Assembly: GCA_026545225.1 (NCBI GenBank)
Contig: CM048845.1
Span: 51,808,033-51,872,032 of the forward strand
Length of the DNA stretch: 64,000 nucleotides
Direction: 5' to 3'
From: Cornus controversa
Taxonomy: Eukaryota; Streptophyta; Magnoliopsida; Cornales; Cornaceae
Position 1 is the stretch's first letter. Every line of letters starts with the position of its first letter. The notes below the pieces were generated by a model, which saw only the letters and a list, made by a program, of their open reading frames with translations, did no database searches and had not been told where the DNA came from. This document shows positions 1 through 11,289 of the stretch, in pieces. Both the position numbers and the translations under genes were made by a program.

Positions 1-309
1 CATCCCACTCACACCCATCCATAAGGGTTACTACAATCATCCACCTACGAGGCCCGACGTCCTCGTAGGCATACTTCTGGCGGGGTTCAAGCTTTGATAC
101 CAACTGTAATACCCCGCTTCAACACATGGTTTGATATTGTCGGCTTTGGGCCTAAGCCCGCACAGTTTTGCTCTTAGGTTTACCCCAAAAGGCCTCATAC
201 CATTTGAAGAGAACACACTACATATAAGCACATCCCCTTCTCCACACCCAGGCGATGTGGGATTGAGCACCTTGTACCCTGTTAGTGTAGTAGCTAAGCC
301 CAGTGTCGG
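1..309 (-). mobile_element. TRIM retroelement, minus-strand copy cut by the window edge
   Basis: This is a terminal-repeat retrotransposon in miniature read on the minus strand. Bases 1-35 are the end of one LTR (reverse of TGTAGTAACCC), 36-104 are the 69-base internal region with a reversed primer site (GATACCAA) and purine tract, and 105 to about 309 is the other LTR, starting TGTAATACCCC. It has no coding capacity. The second LTR stops short and is followed within ten bases by a plus-strand LTR of the same family, making a head-to-head inverted pair. Family membership rests on other copies in the window at 14989, 33861, 44343 and 46731. Confidence 0.8.
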
Positions 310-317
310 GGTTGGAT

Positions 318-886
318 TGTAGTAACCCTTGTGGACGGGTGTGAGTGGGCGGGTGTGAAGACAGACACTGGGCTGAGCTACCACACTAACAGGTTATAGG
401 GTGCTCAATTCCACATCGCCTGGGTGTGGAAAAGGGGATATGCTTATATGTACTATGTTCTCTCCAAATGGTATGAGGCCTTTCAGGGTAAAACCCGAGA
501 GCAAAATCGTACGGGCTTAGGCCCAAAGTGGACAATATCATACCATGTGTTGGAGTGGGGTATTACTGTTGGTATCAGATCCTGAACCCAGCCAGAAATG
601 TGCCGACAAGGACGTCGGGCCTCTTAGGGGGGTGGATTGTAGTAACCCTTGTGGGCGGGTGTGAGTGGGAATGTGCGAAGACAGACACTGGGCTAAGCTA
701 TCACACTGACAGGGTACAGGGTGCTCAATCCCACATTGCCTGGGTGTGGAGAAAGGGATGTGCTTATATGTAGTATGTTATCTTCAAATGGTATGAAGCC
801 TTTAGGGTAAAACCCAAGAGCAAAATCGTACAGGCTTAGGCCCGAAGTGAACAATATCATACCATGTGTTAGAGCGGGGTATTACA
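318..886 (+). mobile_element. TRIM retroelement, complete LTR-PBS-PPT-LTR
   Basis: The two LTRs are 318-566 and 638-886 (249 bases each, TGTAGTAACCC...GGGGTATTACA; the first ends in TATTAC followed by T). Between them are only about 71 bases: a primer site matching the initiator-Met tRNA type (TTGGTATCAGA) right after the first LTR, and a purine tract (AGGGGGGTGGAT) right before the second. No protein is encoded, so movement would need enzymes from another element. The bases before 318 (GGGGTTGGAT) look like another copy's purine tract, which suggests a tandem array sharing LTRs. The right flank opens directly into a decayed Gypsy pol, and I see no matching target duplication. Confidence 0.85.
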
Positions 887-2545
887 CCTTCTCTCACAAA
901 AGAATTTGAATATGAGGCAACGGAGGTGGATGCAGTACATGGAAGATTATGACTTCGACTTACAATATTATCCGAGGAAGGCAAACTTGGTAGCGGATGC
1001 ATTGAGTATGAAGAAACATTGCAGCTTAGCAAGCTTAGCCATACGGTAGTGGAAGATGATGGAAGACATCTCAGAAATGGGATTGTATTTCAACGAGGAT
1101 GATGGACCGGTGCTGTTATTTACTCTTATCGCTCAACAAATCTTGTGAGTAGAGTGATTCAAGAGGAGAGGAAGGATAGTGAGGTTGAGGCTATTTGCAC
1201 AAGGATTTCGGGTGGCGAAATGGTGGAAAGATGGACAGTTCATTCAGATGAGAGCATGAAATTCCAAGGGAAGATCTTTGCTCCCTTAGCTTGTCGGGAT
1301 GAGATTCTGAGAAAGTTTCACAACTCGAGGCTAGCAGTACATCCAGGAGGTACCAAGATGTATCATAACCTGTGCCAACAGTATTAGTGAAAGGGTATCA
1401 AAAAGGATATAGCTCAATTTGTGGTGAGGTGCCTCACTTGTCAACAAGTGAAGGCCGAGCATCAGAGACCAGCAGGGTTGTTATAGCCATTGCCTATGCT
1501 TATATGGAAATGAGAGCATGTCACTATGGACTTTGTGACGGGACTTCCAAGGTCGAGGAGGAGTCACGATGCAATTTGGGTGGTCATTGACAGATTGATG
1601 AAGGTAGCTCACTTTATTCCCATTAGAGTGACCGATGATGTGGATACTCTCAGTAGATTGTATATTGAGCAGATCCTTAGACTTCATGGTGTGCCAGTTT
1701 CTATTGTTTCAGATAGAGACCTGCGATTTATATCTCAGTTTTGGCAGAGTTTCTAGGCAACACTCGATACAGACCTTCATTTTAATATGGCTTTTCATCC
1801 TTAGATGGATGGTCAGTCTAAGCATACTATATAGATTTTGGAGGATATGTTGTGGGCGTGTGTACTTGATCTTCGAGGTAGTTGGGAGTATCACATTCCT
1901 TTGGTGGAGTTTGCATACAATAATAGCTATCAAACTAGCATTGAGATGGCTCCATTTGAGACTTTGTATGGTAGACCGTATAGGTCACCTGTCTGTTAGA
2001 CTAAGGTCAAAGAGATAATTTATTTGGGACCAGATTTAATTTAAAAAATTATGAAAAAGATCAAGGTAATTTGGCAGATATTGCTTACTGCTCAGAGTCG
2101 TCAGAAAAGCTATGCCGATAGGAAATGACGACCATTAACATTTGAGGTGGGGGATCATGTTTTTCTAAAGGTCTCACTATAGAGAGGTTTGACGAGGTTT
2201 GGTCATAGTGGCAAGCTAGCGCCACAATTTATTGTACTATTTAAGATTTTGGACCGGATAGGGGAGGTTGCCTATCGCTTGGCATTGCCACCGCAATTGT
2301 CAACTGTGCACAACACTTTCTATATGTTTATGTTAAAGAAGTATGAGTCGGACCCTTCATATGTACTTGATTGGGCAGACCTTGAGGTGGAGGAGAACAT
2401 GTCATACGAGGAGAGGCCAATTCAGATTTTGGATACTAGAGAGCAAGTGGTTCGGGGCAAGACCATTCCATTGGTTAAGGTGCTTTATAGGCATCATGAG
2501 GTAGCGAAAGCTACATGGGAGTGAGAACAAAAAGTTTGATCAAAG
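887..2545 (+). pseudogene. Ty3/Gypsy pol remnant: RNase H end, integrase, C-terminal domain (Tekay-like)
   Basis: Read in changing frames, this encodes the 3' half of a plant Ty3/Gypsy polyprotein. Near 910-1010 it has the RNase H tail (RRWMQYMEDYDF, KANLVADALS). The integrase zinc-binding region lies at about 1310-1450 (FHNSRLAVHP, CLTCQQ). The catalytic core starts near 1526 ([20 protein letters not shown]) and continues through [13 protein letters not shown] at about 1709. The integrase C-terminal part follows at 2189-2524, ending in a chromodomain-like LVKVLYRHHE..ATWE motif. In-frame stops occur at about 1756, 1802, 1830, 1998 and 2522, plus frameshifts. Most stops sit where relatives have CAG, CGA or TGG, so the copy is dead. 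The start is lost: the TRIM array occupies the upstream side. Tekay assignment is from motif memory. Confidence 0.8.
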
Positions 2546-2615
2546 TATCCCAAGTTGTTCATCACTTGAGGTACATTCTAATTTCAACGATGAAATTCCT
2601 ATAAGGTTGGGAGCT

Positions 2616-3916
2616 TGTAGAGACCGTGCCCAATTTTAGCCGATTTTGAAATTTTCATCATTTATTACTTTAAGTACATTTTAAATATTTAAATATTTTG
2701 AATACGGGGAACATATTTAGAAGGTTGGAATATGGTTTTAAAAAGTTTTGGAAACTTTTCAAAAATGCTGACTTTTTGGTCAATAGGGGTCCGGGATGAG
2801 GTTAAGTGAGTCCGAAAATTTCAGGAAAATTTCAAAAAAATTTATTTTTGGCTATAGACTAAAAAAAATGTTTAGAATGTCATGAAAGTAATTTCGAGTC
2901 CAACGGAGTTTTCGAGAATTAATTCGGAGTTCGGGAGGGTACGTTACGTGGCTTGAGGGCAAAATGGTCTTTTTTGCGCCCCTAGGAGTGGAATAAATAT
3001 CTGGGGGCTCAGAGATATTAACTTTTATAGATCTCTCTCTCTCTCTCTCAAGCTCCCACTTCATCTCTCTTCCTTCTCTCTAGAGTTTGAGGGCCTTAAG
3101 GTGTGATTTGGACCTTCCCGAAGAAAAGAAGTGTGTAGGGGACATCAAGGGCATCAATTTAAACTGATCAAAGTCTCTATTTTGTAAAGTTGGGATGGCT
3201 GGAATTTTTCAAAGAGGGATTCAATGCTTAAGATTTGAGGTTGGGGTTCTAGACTCATTTTTACTTTGATCTTATTGGTCACTTTTATATGACATGAAAG
3301 ATAGATTTGATTTCTTAAGGCTAAGGTTATGTATATGTGTATATATGTATACCATTGTGATTTATGCATGTATAAATGTCTAACATGTTAGTTAGCACTT
3401 ATATATATATTGTATGTGCAAATGAGACTATGAATGCTTTCGATGAAAAATGTATTCATTTGGTGAAAACATGAAAATGTGGGTTTCTATAGACTTGTGC
3501 ATGAAAGATATGATTTTTCTTGTAAAATGCAAGAGAATGATGATTTTCATGATGTGAGCGTGATGGCACTGTGACAATCTTGAGGTGAAAGGAAAATACA
3601 TTGATTTGACAAAAATGCATTCATTGTGTGGAAAAATGCATTGATATGATTACGTGCACTACGTGAAAAATGAGTTTTTGGGGCGTGACAACATTGAGAA
3701 TTAAGATGAGGGAATGGTCCCTAGGGTGAAAGACCCAAAACTTGGCCACTCGAATGGTGCATCCGTCAGAATAGTAAACCGAGAAGCATAAGTGGAGTTT
3801 GGATGCTGAAAAGACCCTTACTATGGATGTGGTGTGAAAAGCTAGTCCCCAATGAATTCATTTCTAGAAATTTTTGGCGTTAGTTATATATACATGAATT
3901 GGGACTTGTCAATTTG

Positions 3917-3952
<36 letters not shown>

Positions 3953-4332
3953 GTATGTATATATATATATGTGTGTGTGTGTGTATATGCATTGAGATGT
4001 GAAGCATCACACATGATTTGAAAAATATGATTGTTTATGAGTATAAAGTATGTATATTTGTCATGTAGGCATGTAGCGATTTCATGTGCATTCATGCATG
4101 GCTGACGGCTTGGAATGCGGATGGATGGATAATTTCATTTGAGCGAGAGAGGATAAGCTCACCCCCTATTTATACAAAACTTTTGTAGATAAGGCGCCGA
4201 TGGAGGACGAAGCATGATTAGCTCAATGGACCTTGTTGAGTTTCATTTTTAGACTTTTGAGCCTTTTGAGATGTAAATAGATGTCCATGCCGATTTGTGG
4301 CATGTGGACTATGTTAATGATGTTATATTTAT
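2616..4332 (+). mobile_element. 3' LTR of the Tekay-like Gypsy element
   Basis: A purine-rich stretch (ATAAGGTTGGGAGC) follows the pol end, and the LTR appears to start TGTAGAGACCGTGCCC. It shares ordered blocks with 7812-9525 and 14235-14988: the 'TTTTTGGTCAAT' block, 'GTAATTTCGAGTCC', 'AGTGTGTAGGGGAC', the GCTCACCCC block and the 'CCATGCCG..GTGTGGACTAT' block near the end. A (CT)n run at about 3030-3050 and a long (TA)n tract at 3917 lie inside. The 3' end is unclear because a CACTA-type insertion sits at 4333. Confidence 0.65.
3917..3988. repeat. (TA)n/(TG)n microsatellite
   Basis: A TA dinucleotide tract with TATG interruptions passes into a (GT)n run, inside the Tekay-like LTR. No function is implied. 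Confidence 0.95.
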
Positions 4333-4655
4333 ACTAAAGGGAGGGGGGGGAAATGATTTTTTCGGTAGTTTTTTTAAAACTGCCGGTGATTTACAGGCGG
4401 TTCACAGTAAACTACCTATAAAAATTAACCATTATCGGCACTTTCAAGGTATTTACCAGCGGATAAAATCGCCGGTATAATTTTGGCGGTTACAAAAAGA
4501 TTGCCAGTAATTACCGACAGTTTAGCAAAATCGTTGATAATTCTCTACCGACAGGACATTTTTTAGAAGATTTTTTAATTGCCAGTGAACCGTCGGTGAT
4601 GTTTTTTCCGACGATTTTGGAGAAATTTTCGTGATATTAAAAAATCATTGTAGTG
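4333..4655. mobile_element. Small non-autonomous CACTA (En/Spm-type) element
   Basis: The right end is CATTGTAGTG (reverse complement CACTACAATG, a standard CACTA terminus). The left end reads ACTAAAGGG and lacks the first C. Both ends share the block AATGATTTTTT next to the terminus, and a TAT trinucleotide flanks each side (4330-4332 and 4656-4658), matching the 3-bp target duplication of this superfamily. The interior carries many copies in both orientations of short motifs such as ACCGGCA/TGCCGGT and CCGACGATT, typical of CACTA subterminal repeats. At 323 bases it encodes nothing. The left end is the weaker part. Confidence 0.6.
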
Positions 4656-5546
4656 TATCTCCACTCTTATTTACAATCTTTTGCCTTACTCATACTATAC
4701 ACCAAACTATGGTCAAACAAATCAAAAAAGATATGAGAATTGTGGACAAGTGTCACTCATGCACATATATATGTGTGCCACTTCCATTCAATCTCAAATT
4801 TTTTTTCAAACATCCAAAAATACATTCCTAACTCCTACAAAATTCTAATTTATCTTTGGGTCCTAAAAAAATAAAGACAAAAAGAGAATCATATTTAATT
4901 TTAAAATCATATTTAATTTTAAGGAAATTACACTATTCTAAATAGAGTAATTTTTTCAAATCGAAAGCAATTGTGCAATAAAGAGGAATTAGTGGTGAAA
5001 TGAATTTTTCCAAATCTTTTATTTGATTACTCGCAATCTAATTAGTTTATTTATTGTTAGTTTACGTACTTTTAATTTCACCACATAAATCAACCTATTT
5101 AACTATTTAAATCAAGTTCGAATTAACTTGGAAATTAGCACTGAATTAATCATATTTGCAAGTATTTGTGGATCGTCCGCTTCCAAAGTTTCAATAGCCT
5201 ATCATACCGATGATATTCCTTCTATTGCATAGTGTGAAATTTTAAATTGATAGACTTAACCACAAACACACATCATGTACCCAAGTAAAAGAGCTGGTTT
5301 ATAAGATGTGGTATTCTCTATCTTTGAAATTAAAAATTTGTCTTCTCATCCATCAATACAAATGAGGTTGCCTATGCTGAATGTATGTTGTGTTATTATG
5401 TATTTGTCAATTATTTGAGATTAAAGCTTCAATTGGCTTAATAACACTATCTCACGACCACTACTCCAACTAACATAAGTTTGGAAAAAGCCTGAAGGAG
5501 TAAAGAAAAAAGGAAATTCAACTTGATAACCTCACTATCAATCCGA
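4656..5546. other. AT-rich stretch with no recognised gene
   Basis: I find no credible coding frame, RNA gene or repeat boundary here. It holds long A/T runs and a few short open frames without plant-protein character. It may be intron or 3' flank of the coiled-coil exon just downstream on the minus strand. Confidence 0.6.
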
Positions 5547-5766
5547 TTAGTTTTCTGAGTCTTGGTTGCCCAAGTCCTTGTTTTCCGAGTCTTCAATGCC
5601 CGAGTCCTCATTACCTGAGTCCTCGTTGTCTGCCTTCTCCACAAGTGCCTTTAATTTTGACATCAAAGCCTCTACTTCTTTTGATTCTGTCTCTTTTTGT
5701 TTATGAAGCTCTATAATCTTTTTATCAATGTTTTCTGACTGCTTTTCTTCTAGTATACGTAGAACC
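5547..5766 (-). pseudogene. C-terminal exon remnant of an unidentified coiled-coil protein
   Basis: On the minus strand one frame stays open for 73 codons from 5766 down to a TAA at 5547-5549, with no methionine start. It encodes a charged, heptad-like helix (ILEEKQSENIDKK, KEVEALMSKLKALVEK) and then an acidic tail with degenerate repeats of the type NEDSG/EDSEN. This looks like the last exon of a larger protein. Beyond the upstream edge the MITE starts, and across the MITE the sequence reads CCTTTCTAG followed by the duplicated target, which resembles a splice acceptor. I do not recognise the family. Without its other exons I cannot say whether it is a live gene or a fragment. Confidence 0.45.
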
Positions 5767-6578
5767 CAGGGCCGGCCCTAAGATTCCAAAAATGTTGAGA
5801 GGCCCTAGGCGGACTTTCAAATGGAACCCTTTCTACCTAAATTTTCACGTGCGGATAAATTCTATAGGAGTGCAAAATTTTTATTAAAATGAGACAATAA
5901 GTAAATAAAATATATTAATGTTGAAAAAAAAATCCTGGTATTGGTGCTTTATAAATAGCACGATCCAGTTTACATAAAAAAATTAAAAGAAATATTCAAC
6001 ACACTTTAGTCACAAAAATCAAAATTGAAATTCATATCAAAGTAAATGTGATGTGATCGTCTTACATTTTGAGCTGCAAAATTATCAATTAAAGTGCTCA
6101 CAATCCCTAAAGGAAAGTCGTTGCATTGCCGTTGTGAAAATAGAAGAATAAAAGAAAAGGAGTTCTAAAAAAAAAATGTCTAAGACAAATAGTTATTAGT
6201 AATTTATTATTATTTTTTTTAAATGAGGCCCAGACCATTGTATTGGACCATTATCAATATTTTTTAAATGAGACCCACTTTGTTATTGCTTAGACTAGTG
6301 TATTGGGAAGGAGTTTTAAAAAAAAAAATGCCTAAGACAAATAGTTAGTAGTAATTTGTTTTTTTTTTTTTTAAATGAGGCCCAGACCATTGTATTGGAC
6401 CATTATCATTTTTTTAAATGAGGCCCACTTAGTTATTGGCTCAGAGTAGTGTATTGGACTATTAGTTACTATATATATTTTTTAAATAACATCTAGTGGG
6501 CTGGGGGCCCTCAAAAAATAAAAAAAATTTGGGGCCCTAGGCGACCGCCTGGGCTGCCTAGGCCCAGGGCCGGCCTTG
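5767..6578. mobile_element. hAT-type MITE with perfect 8-bp target duplication
   Basis: Terminal inverted repeats are CAGGGCCGGCCCTAAG on the left and the reverse complement of CAAGGCCGGCCCTGGG on the right. The 8-base direct duplication GTAGAACC flanks it exactly (5759-5766 and 6579-6586), which is diagnostic of hAT insertion. Subterminal 'GGCCCTAGGCG' blocks occur at both ends. The middle holds a tandem duplication of about 155 bases (about 6150-6307 and 6308-6460, each with 'CCTAAGACAAATAGTTA' or close and 'GAGGCCCAGACCATTG'). There is no transposase, so it is non-autonomous, 812 bases long. Confidence 0.92.
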
Positions 6579-6586
6579 GTAGAACC

Positions 6587-7249
6587 TAGAAAGGACCCAA
6601 AAATTAAATTTAAAAATTGACCATATTAATAAATAAATAAATTTGATTTCGCAAATGAACGATAGATACAAAAAGTATGACAAAAAAAATAATATGACCG
6701 TGATACCATGTCATTCAACTAATTAAATCTTGACCTTAGTCGAGGAGTACATGCACCTAAGTGAACAAGTGTTTGCATTAAATATCATGTAATAAAATAC
6801 TTGTATTAGGTGAGCCCCATTTACTTGTATGATAGATTCAGTTGGTTGGCAACTTCACTTTAACAAAATGACACTTAGCACAGTAGCATTGAAGATGTAA
6901 ATTTATGATTGACACTTAAAACTGACATGACATGTGGCTGCTACTTTGATATTGATATGGGTAGAAAATTAGTATATAAATGAAATTAATCTTGGACAAC
7001 ATATTTGATATAAGTGTGTATTTGGAGATAGATGGAGTTAGTTAGGTGGTGATAAGTTTCTAAAGGTGCAAGAGTCTTCTTGTAATGACCTATTAATGTG
7101 TAGAGATTGAAGATAGGTGTTGAAGGATTTTTGGTAGGTAGAGACTCAGTTTTCATTATGGAAAAGAGTGTTTCAAGTGGTTCAACTAATACATAGTGTA
7201 TATATCTATATATATATGATCAATTTACATTGAAGATGGGCTTTTACAA
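6587..7249. other. AT-rich stretch with no recognised gene
   Basis: Low-complexity sequence between the hAT MITE and the first recognisable LTR block. No coding frame or RNA is supported. Its right part probably belongs to the beginning of the F-type LTR, whose 5' limit I could not place. Confidence 0.5.
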
Positions 7250-7811
7250 GAGTGGGGTATGTTACATTAATGGGAAGGTATTTGCTAAACTATGGACTAT
7301 GTGAAGGCTGACAAGATAGAGTTATGGATAATTTGGAATCTTGAAGCTACATGGTTGATTTTAGATATATATGGACTTTGTTTATATATATATATATATA
7401 AGGACCACCTATAAACCTAGATTACGTTGCACCAATTGAAGACTTTGGTACACCATGAACTCTATACAAAGAAGGTTGCGGCAGGTTAGTTGTGGGGATT
7501 ACTTGAAGATGAGATTGAGTATGACTTGGACTCTTAAAGGCTGGAATAAAGAAACTACAATGATGGGATTTAAAGGCACGTTATTTGCATTGATTCATAT
7601 TTATATTCTATATATTTCCTTTATAAATAAAAGAAAGGAACTCCTAGTTTAGGGTTCCACAACCACTTCACAAACATTGCATCATGTGCAATTCTTTTCA
7701 AACACAATATTCTCACAAAATATTACTCTTATCTCTTCTTACTCAACATCTCCCTCATAATTTTCTAGCTCCCTACCTCCTCTAATCAGTCTCTTTATCT
7801 ACATCTATAAC
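7250..7811 (+). mobile_element. Tat-like Gypsy element F, left part of an LTR (plus strand)
   Basis: Bases about 7600-7811 match, in inverted orientation, about 37090-37270, sharing 'CCTTTATAAATAAA', 'AGGGTTCCACAACCAC' and 'GCATCATGTGCAATT' or close variants. The TATA-like CTTTATAAATAAA followed by a conserved 'AGGGTT' block would fit a promoter and transcription start in an LTR. The LTR is broken at about 7812 by a Tekay-type solo LTR and resumes near 9526. The left boundary is not determined. Confidence 0.55.
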
Positions 7812-9525
7812 AACTATGACCAAATTTGATTGGTTTTTTTATTTTCATCATTTTTTGCCATAGAAGCTTTTTAAATGATGCTATATAGATGTTTGAGAGT
7901 GGAAGACATGTTTGGAAACACGTTATAAGATTTTTGAAAGTTTTCAAAAAATTTAGAGAAAGTTTACTTTTTTGGTCAATGGACCCCGGTATGCGGTCTT
8001 AGTAGGTCCGGGAATTCAAAAAATAATTATTTCTAATTTTGGATTGGATGAAATGTTTAGAGAGTTAAGGAAGTGATTTCGAGTCCGTAGGAACTTTCAA
8101 AATCAAAAACGGAGGTCGAGAGGATACATTAAGTAGCCTGGGGGCATTTTAGTCATTTGACACTCCAGATGTTAAAAATATCTATGGCTGGGATATTTCA
8201 GCCATATCTCACACCACTTTCTCTTTCTGTATTTATCCCACTTCATCGCTCCACCTTCACTCTACATTTCGGCTAGCTTGGACTTGGATTCGAGATTCGT
8301 CGAAGAATGAAAGTGTGTAGGGGACGGCTAGGGCTTCAGTTTGAACCAAATAATCTCACATTCTAGAAAGATACATCTTAGTGGAATTCTTGAAAAGAGT
8401 TTGGACAACCTTCATTTAACTAACTTGTGCAAAATGCATGCTATGTATCTATTTAACTAGCTTGTGCATTTGTGAAGCATGAAAATAATATGCTTTATTT
8501 TATATGTTCAAAATACATATAATGGAATAAATGTGAGAAAACTGGGAAAATTGACATTCGTGGAAAGTCGGAGAGGTCAAGCCACATTGAGTGAAGGGCA
8601 TTCTTGTCCAATGAGGTGTGACTGTTATAGTGGTCCAATCATACCAAGGCTAAGGCCTAAAGTCAAATTATATCCATGTTTGGTGAACTGTCAGAGTTGT
8701 CCACTCACCTCAAGTCAAACCAACATATTGCCAAAGATGGATGACATTGTCAAAGTATTTCCAAATCATGTCTTTGTTGTCAGAGTACATTCTCCATTGG
8801 TGAATTGTCGGAGTTGTACACTCACCATAAGGCAAACCAACATATTGCCAAAGACGCTTGACACTCTCGGAGTATGTCCAAATCATGCCTTTATTATCAG
8901 AGCATATTCTCCATTGGTGAACTATCGAAGTTGTCCACTCACCATAAGGCAAGCAAACGTATTGCCATGGAAGCATGATATTGTCGGAGTATGTCCAAAT
9001 CATACACTTGTCACCGGAGGTGTCTAAGGTTACATGATCTGTTGGAGCGGTCCAAATCATATGGGGATCTGATAAGACCCGAGAGTGAGATTTTTATCTT
9101 TATGTTTATGCGATTAAACTGTAGAGCATGATATGTTTAATGCGTTCTTATATATATGCATTGCTTATAAATGAATTTGTGAACGTTCTATGTAACATGT
9201 AGTGTAGCGACACGCATTCACATAGGTCGATGTCAAGTCAACACCTAGGTGGGTTAGGGTATTCATACTAAGGCGTTGAAATGCTCACCCCTTTCCCCCC
9301 AACATTTTTACAAGTAAGGCATTAAGGACGGATGTGAAAGACTTGATTAGTCACTTGGAGCTCATTAGAGCATTTTGGAGCATTATGATGTATTTTGGAC
9401 ATTTTATGCATGAATTATGTATATTTGGCTATCCATGCCGGCGTGTGGACTATATAAACATAGTAGTTACATTCTCTTTCATATAACTTGTATATCTCAT
9501 TTGGAGCTTGTATGTAAAGATAATG
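7812..9525 (+). mobile_element. Tekay-like LTR copy 2, inserted in the F LTR
   Basis: This stretch follows the block order of the LTR at 2616-4332. It starts near TATAACAACTATGACC (TGTAGAGACCGTGCCC in the other copy), shows the 'TTTTTGGTCAAT', 'GTGATTTCGAGTCCG' and 'AGTGTGTAGGGGACGG' blocks, and ends near 'CCATGCCGGCGTGTGGACTA'. No coding sequence of the element flanks it, so it is probably a solo LTR. The boundaries are approximate and I could not confirm the target duplication. Confidence 0.6.
8692..9042. repeat. 117-bp minisatellite, three units, inside the Tekay-like LTR
   Basis: Three tandem units begin at 8692, 8809 and 8926 (start GGTGAA.TGTC.GAGTTGT). The unit is exactly 39 codons, so an open frame of 182 codons on the plus strand and 116 on the minus strand passes through without a stop. 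The other two LTR copies lack this expansion. I do not regard it as protein coding. Confidence 0.8.
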
Positions 9526-9801
9526 AATTGGTATATGATTCAATCTTGCAATTCTTTTCGCCCCATAAAGTCTTCTTCATTGAAGCAAAAAATAACTCAA
9601 TAGGGAGTTTGGTATTCTCTCTCCCTAGCCAATCGTCTGATCCAACACAATACTGAAAAGAGATACTATGTTCGACCAATTGATTTTTCTCTTGAGCCGA
9701 TTTCACGGATCTAGCATGCCCGCATGCACGCTGACATTATAATCGTCTAGCCCAATTGATTAATTGATCGAACATATTTTAGCACGCTTGGTGGGATACA
9801 C
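9526..9801 (+). mobile_element. Element F: LTR 3' end and primer-site region
   Basis: Homology to the inverted copy at 36804-37035 resumes here ('CTCAATAGGGAGTTT', 'CTCTCTCCCTAGC'). The LTR end appears to be GATCGAACA at about 9773, followed a few bases later by TTTTAGCACGCTTGGTGGGA, comparable with TTTTGGCACATCCAGTTGGA in the inverted copy. This arrangement suits the primer-binding site of a Tat-like Gypsy element. The H solo LTR interrupts it at 9802. Confidence 0.55.
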
Positions 9802-11289
9802 TGTAATACCCCAAAAAATTTAGATGTCTATTATTTTAAAGAAATTGAATTTCTTTATATTATTACTTTATTTTATTAATTCATGTGAAATGCGTTATTT
9901 CTATAAATTATCATTGTAATAAATTATCATTGTAGGTGAGTTGTTTTTCTTTTATATGCATCTTATCATTTTATGTGGATTACTTAGGTTTTATAGATTC
10001 AAATCATTTTATGTAAATTGCTCTGTTTAATTATTTATTTTTATCATTTTATGTGAATTGTTATTGATTATGTGTTATTTTATTTAAATGCTTTGGTTTG
10101 GGCTAGGGAGGAATTTGGGCTGGAATGATTGGGCTAAGGTTTTGTTTAAATTGTTGGGCCAGGGTTATAATTATATTATTATTGTTATTATTATTATTAT
10201 GATTTTATATAGTTTTAGAAAAATCAATAATAGAATAATAATTAAGGCAAAAAGGAAAAAGAAGAAATTAGGATTTTTGCCATTGCTTTATGCACAGAAT
10301 TGAGGGAGTAAACGAAATAGAGAAGGGAGTGACGATCGGGTAAACAAGTTCATTCGTCAAAGAGGCAAGTTTGATTCTTCTCTTCCCCTTCGAATCCGTA
10401 TGCATAGTCTAGGTTTAAGAATTTGGTTTATATTGAAAATCTATTTATAATTGTATTTTTGTTTTGTTGCTTCTTGTGGATAAATTTCGTGGAAATTTAT
10501 TATGCTAAATTGTATATAGGAGTATAGATATATAAATGTAAGAATATATGCATATATATATTTCATATATGTGTAAATTGTATAGACATATTGCTAGAAA
10601 TTTGTATGCATTTAATTATGAAATTAAATGATTTTGCATGCTAAGAATAATTCTGTGAATTAAACATTAGGATTTTGGAGTTTTGGAACTGTTTTAGGGT
10701 ATTTTTGCATATGTATATATATGTATATATGATTGTATAGGCGGGTGTATATATATACGAACATGAAATTTGGTTCTACTGTGTTTATCATTTTTTAGGG
10801 ATTTTGTTCCAATCAATAGGTAGATCTTACTTCCTAGAACAATCCTTGAAAATTTGGTTGTAAACCGTTGGGTAGATTGATGGGAATCTGACTTTGAAAT
10901 TTTAGATTTTCGAAACTTGAAATTGGGCATTTTTGATTTAGGCCACGAGAGGGCGTGAATTTGGTACCAATGCGTAGCTTAGATCGAGACGAGTTCAATG
11001 GTATATTCATACGCGCGATTCGGTATCCGGAAGTGACCGGAAAATGGTCGGAAAGTTCGGCCACCATTGTAGAGCTTTAAAGCTTCAGCCGTGGGAAGAA
11101 GAAAGAAGAAAGAAAAAAAAAAAGAGTGTGGGGGCGCGTGCCGCCGGGGCCGGCAATGTTCGGTGACCAGAAAATTGTTTTCGGGCCCCACTCACGGGGG
11201 CCCACCTCTGGGTCCAATATGGGCCCATTCCGAATTGTTTTGATATTTATTTTGTATTTTTGAAATTTTTGGGAAAACTTGAAAATCTG

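Noticed and set aside
35..384. 115-codon and similar open frames within TRIM copies
   Set aside because: TRIMs have no coding capacity; frames differ between copies and run through LTR, primer site and purine tract.
318..886. Cassandra-type TRIM with 5S RNA promoter
   Set aside because: I looked for the 5S-like internal promoter of Cassandra LTRs and did not see it; the LTR is of another TRIM family.
3917..4095. Tyr/Ile-rich open frames over TA tracts (also near 35050 and 60700)
   Set aside because: YIYIYI-type translations are products of (TA)n microsatellites.
8479..9027. 182-codon open frame as a possible new protein
   Set aside because: It lies in a Tekay-type LTR, and its length comes from a 117-bp repeat that is a multiple of three. 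The opposite strand is open too, and related LTRs have no such frame.
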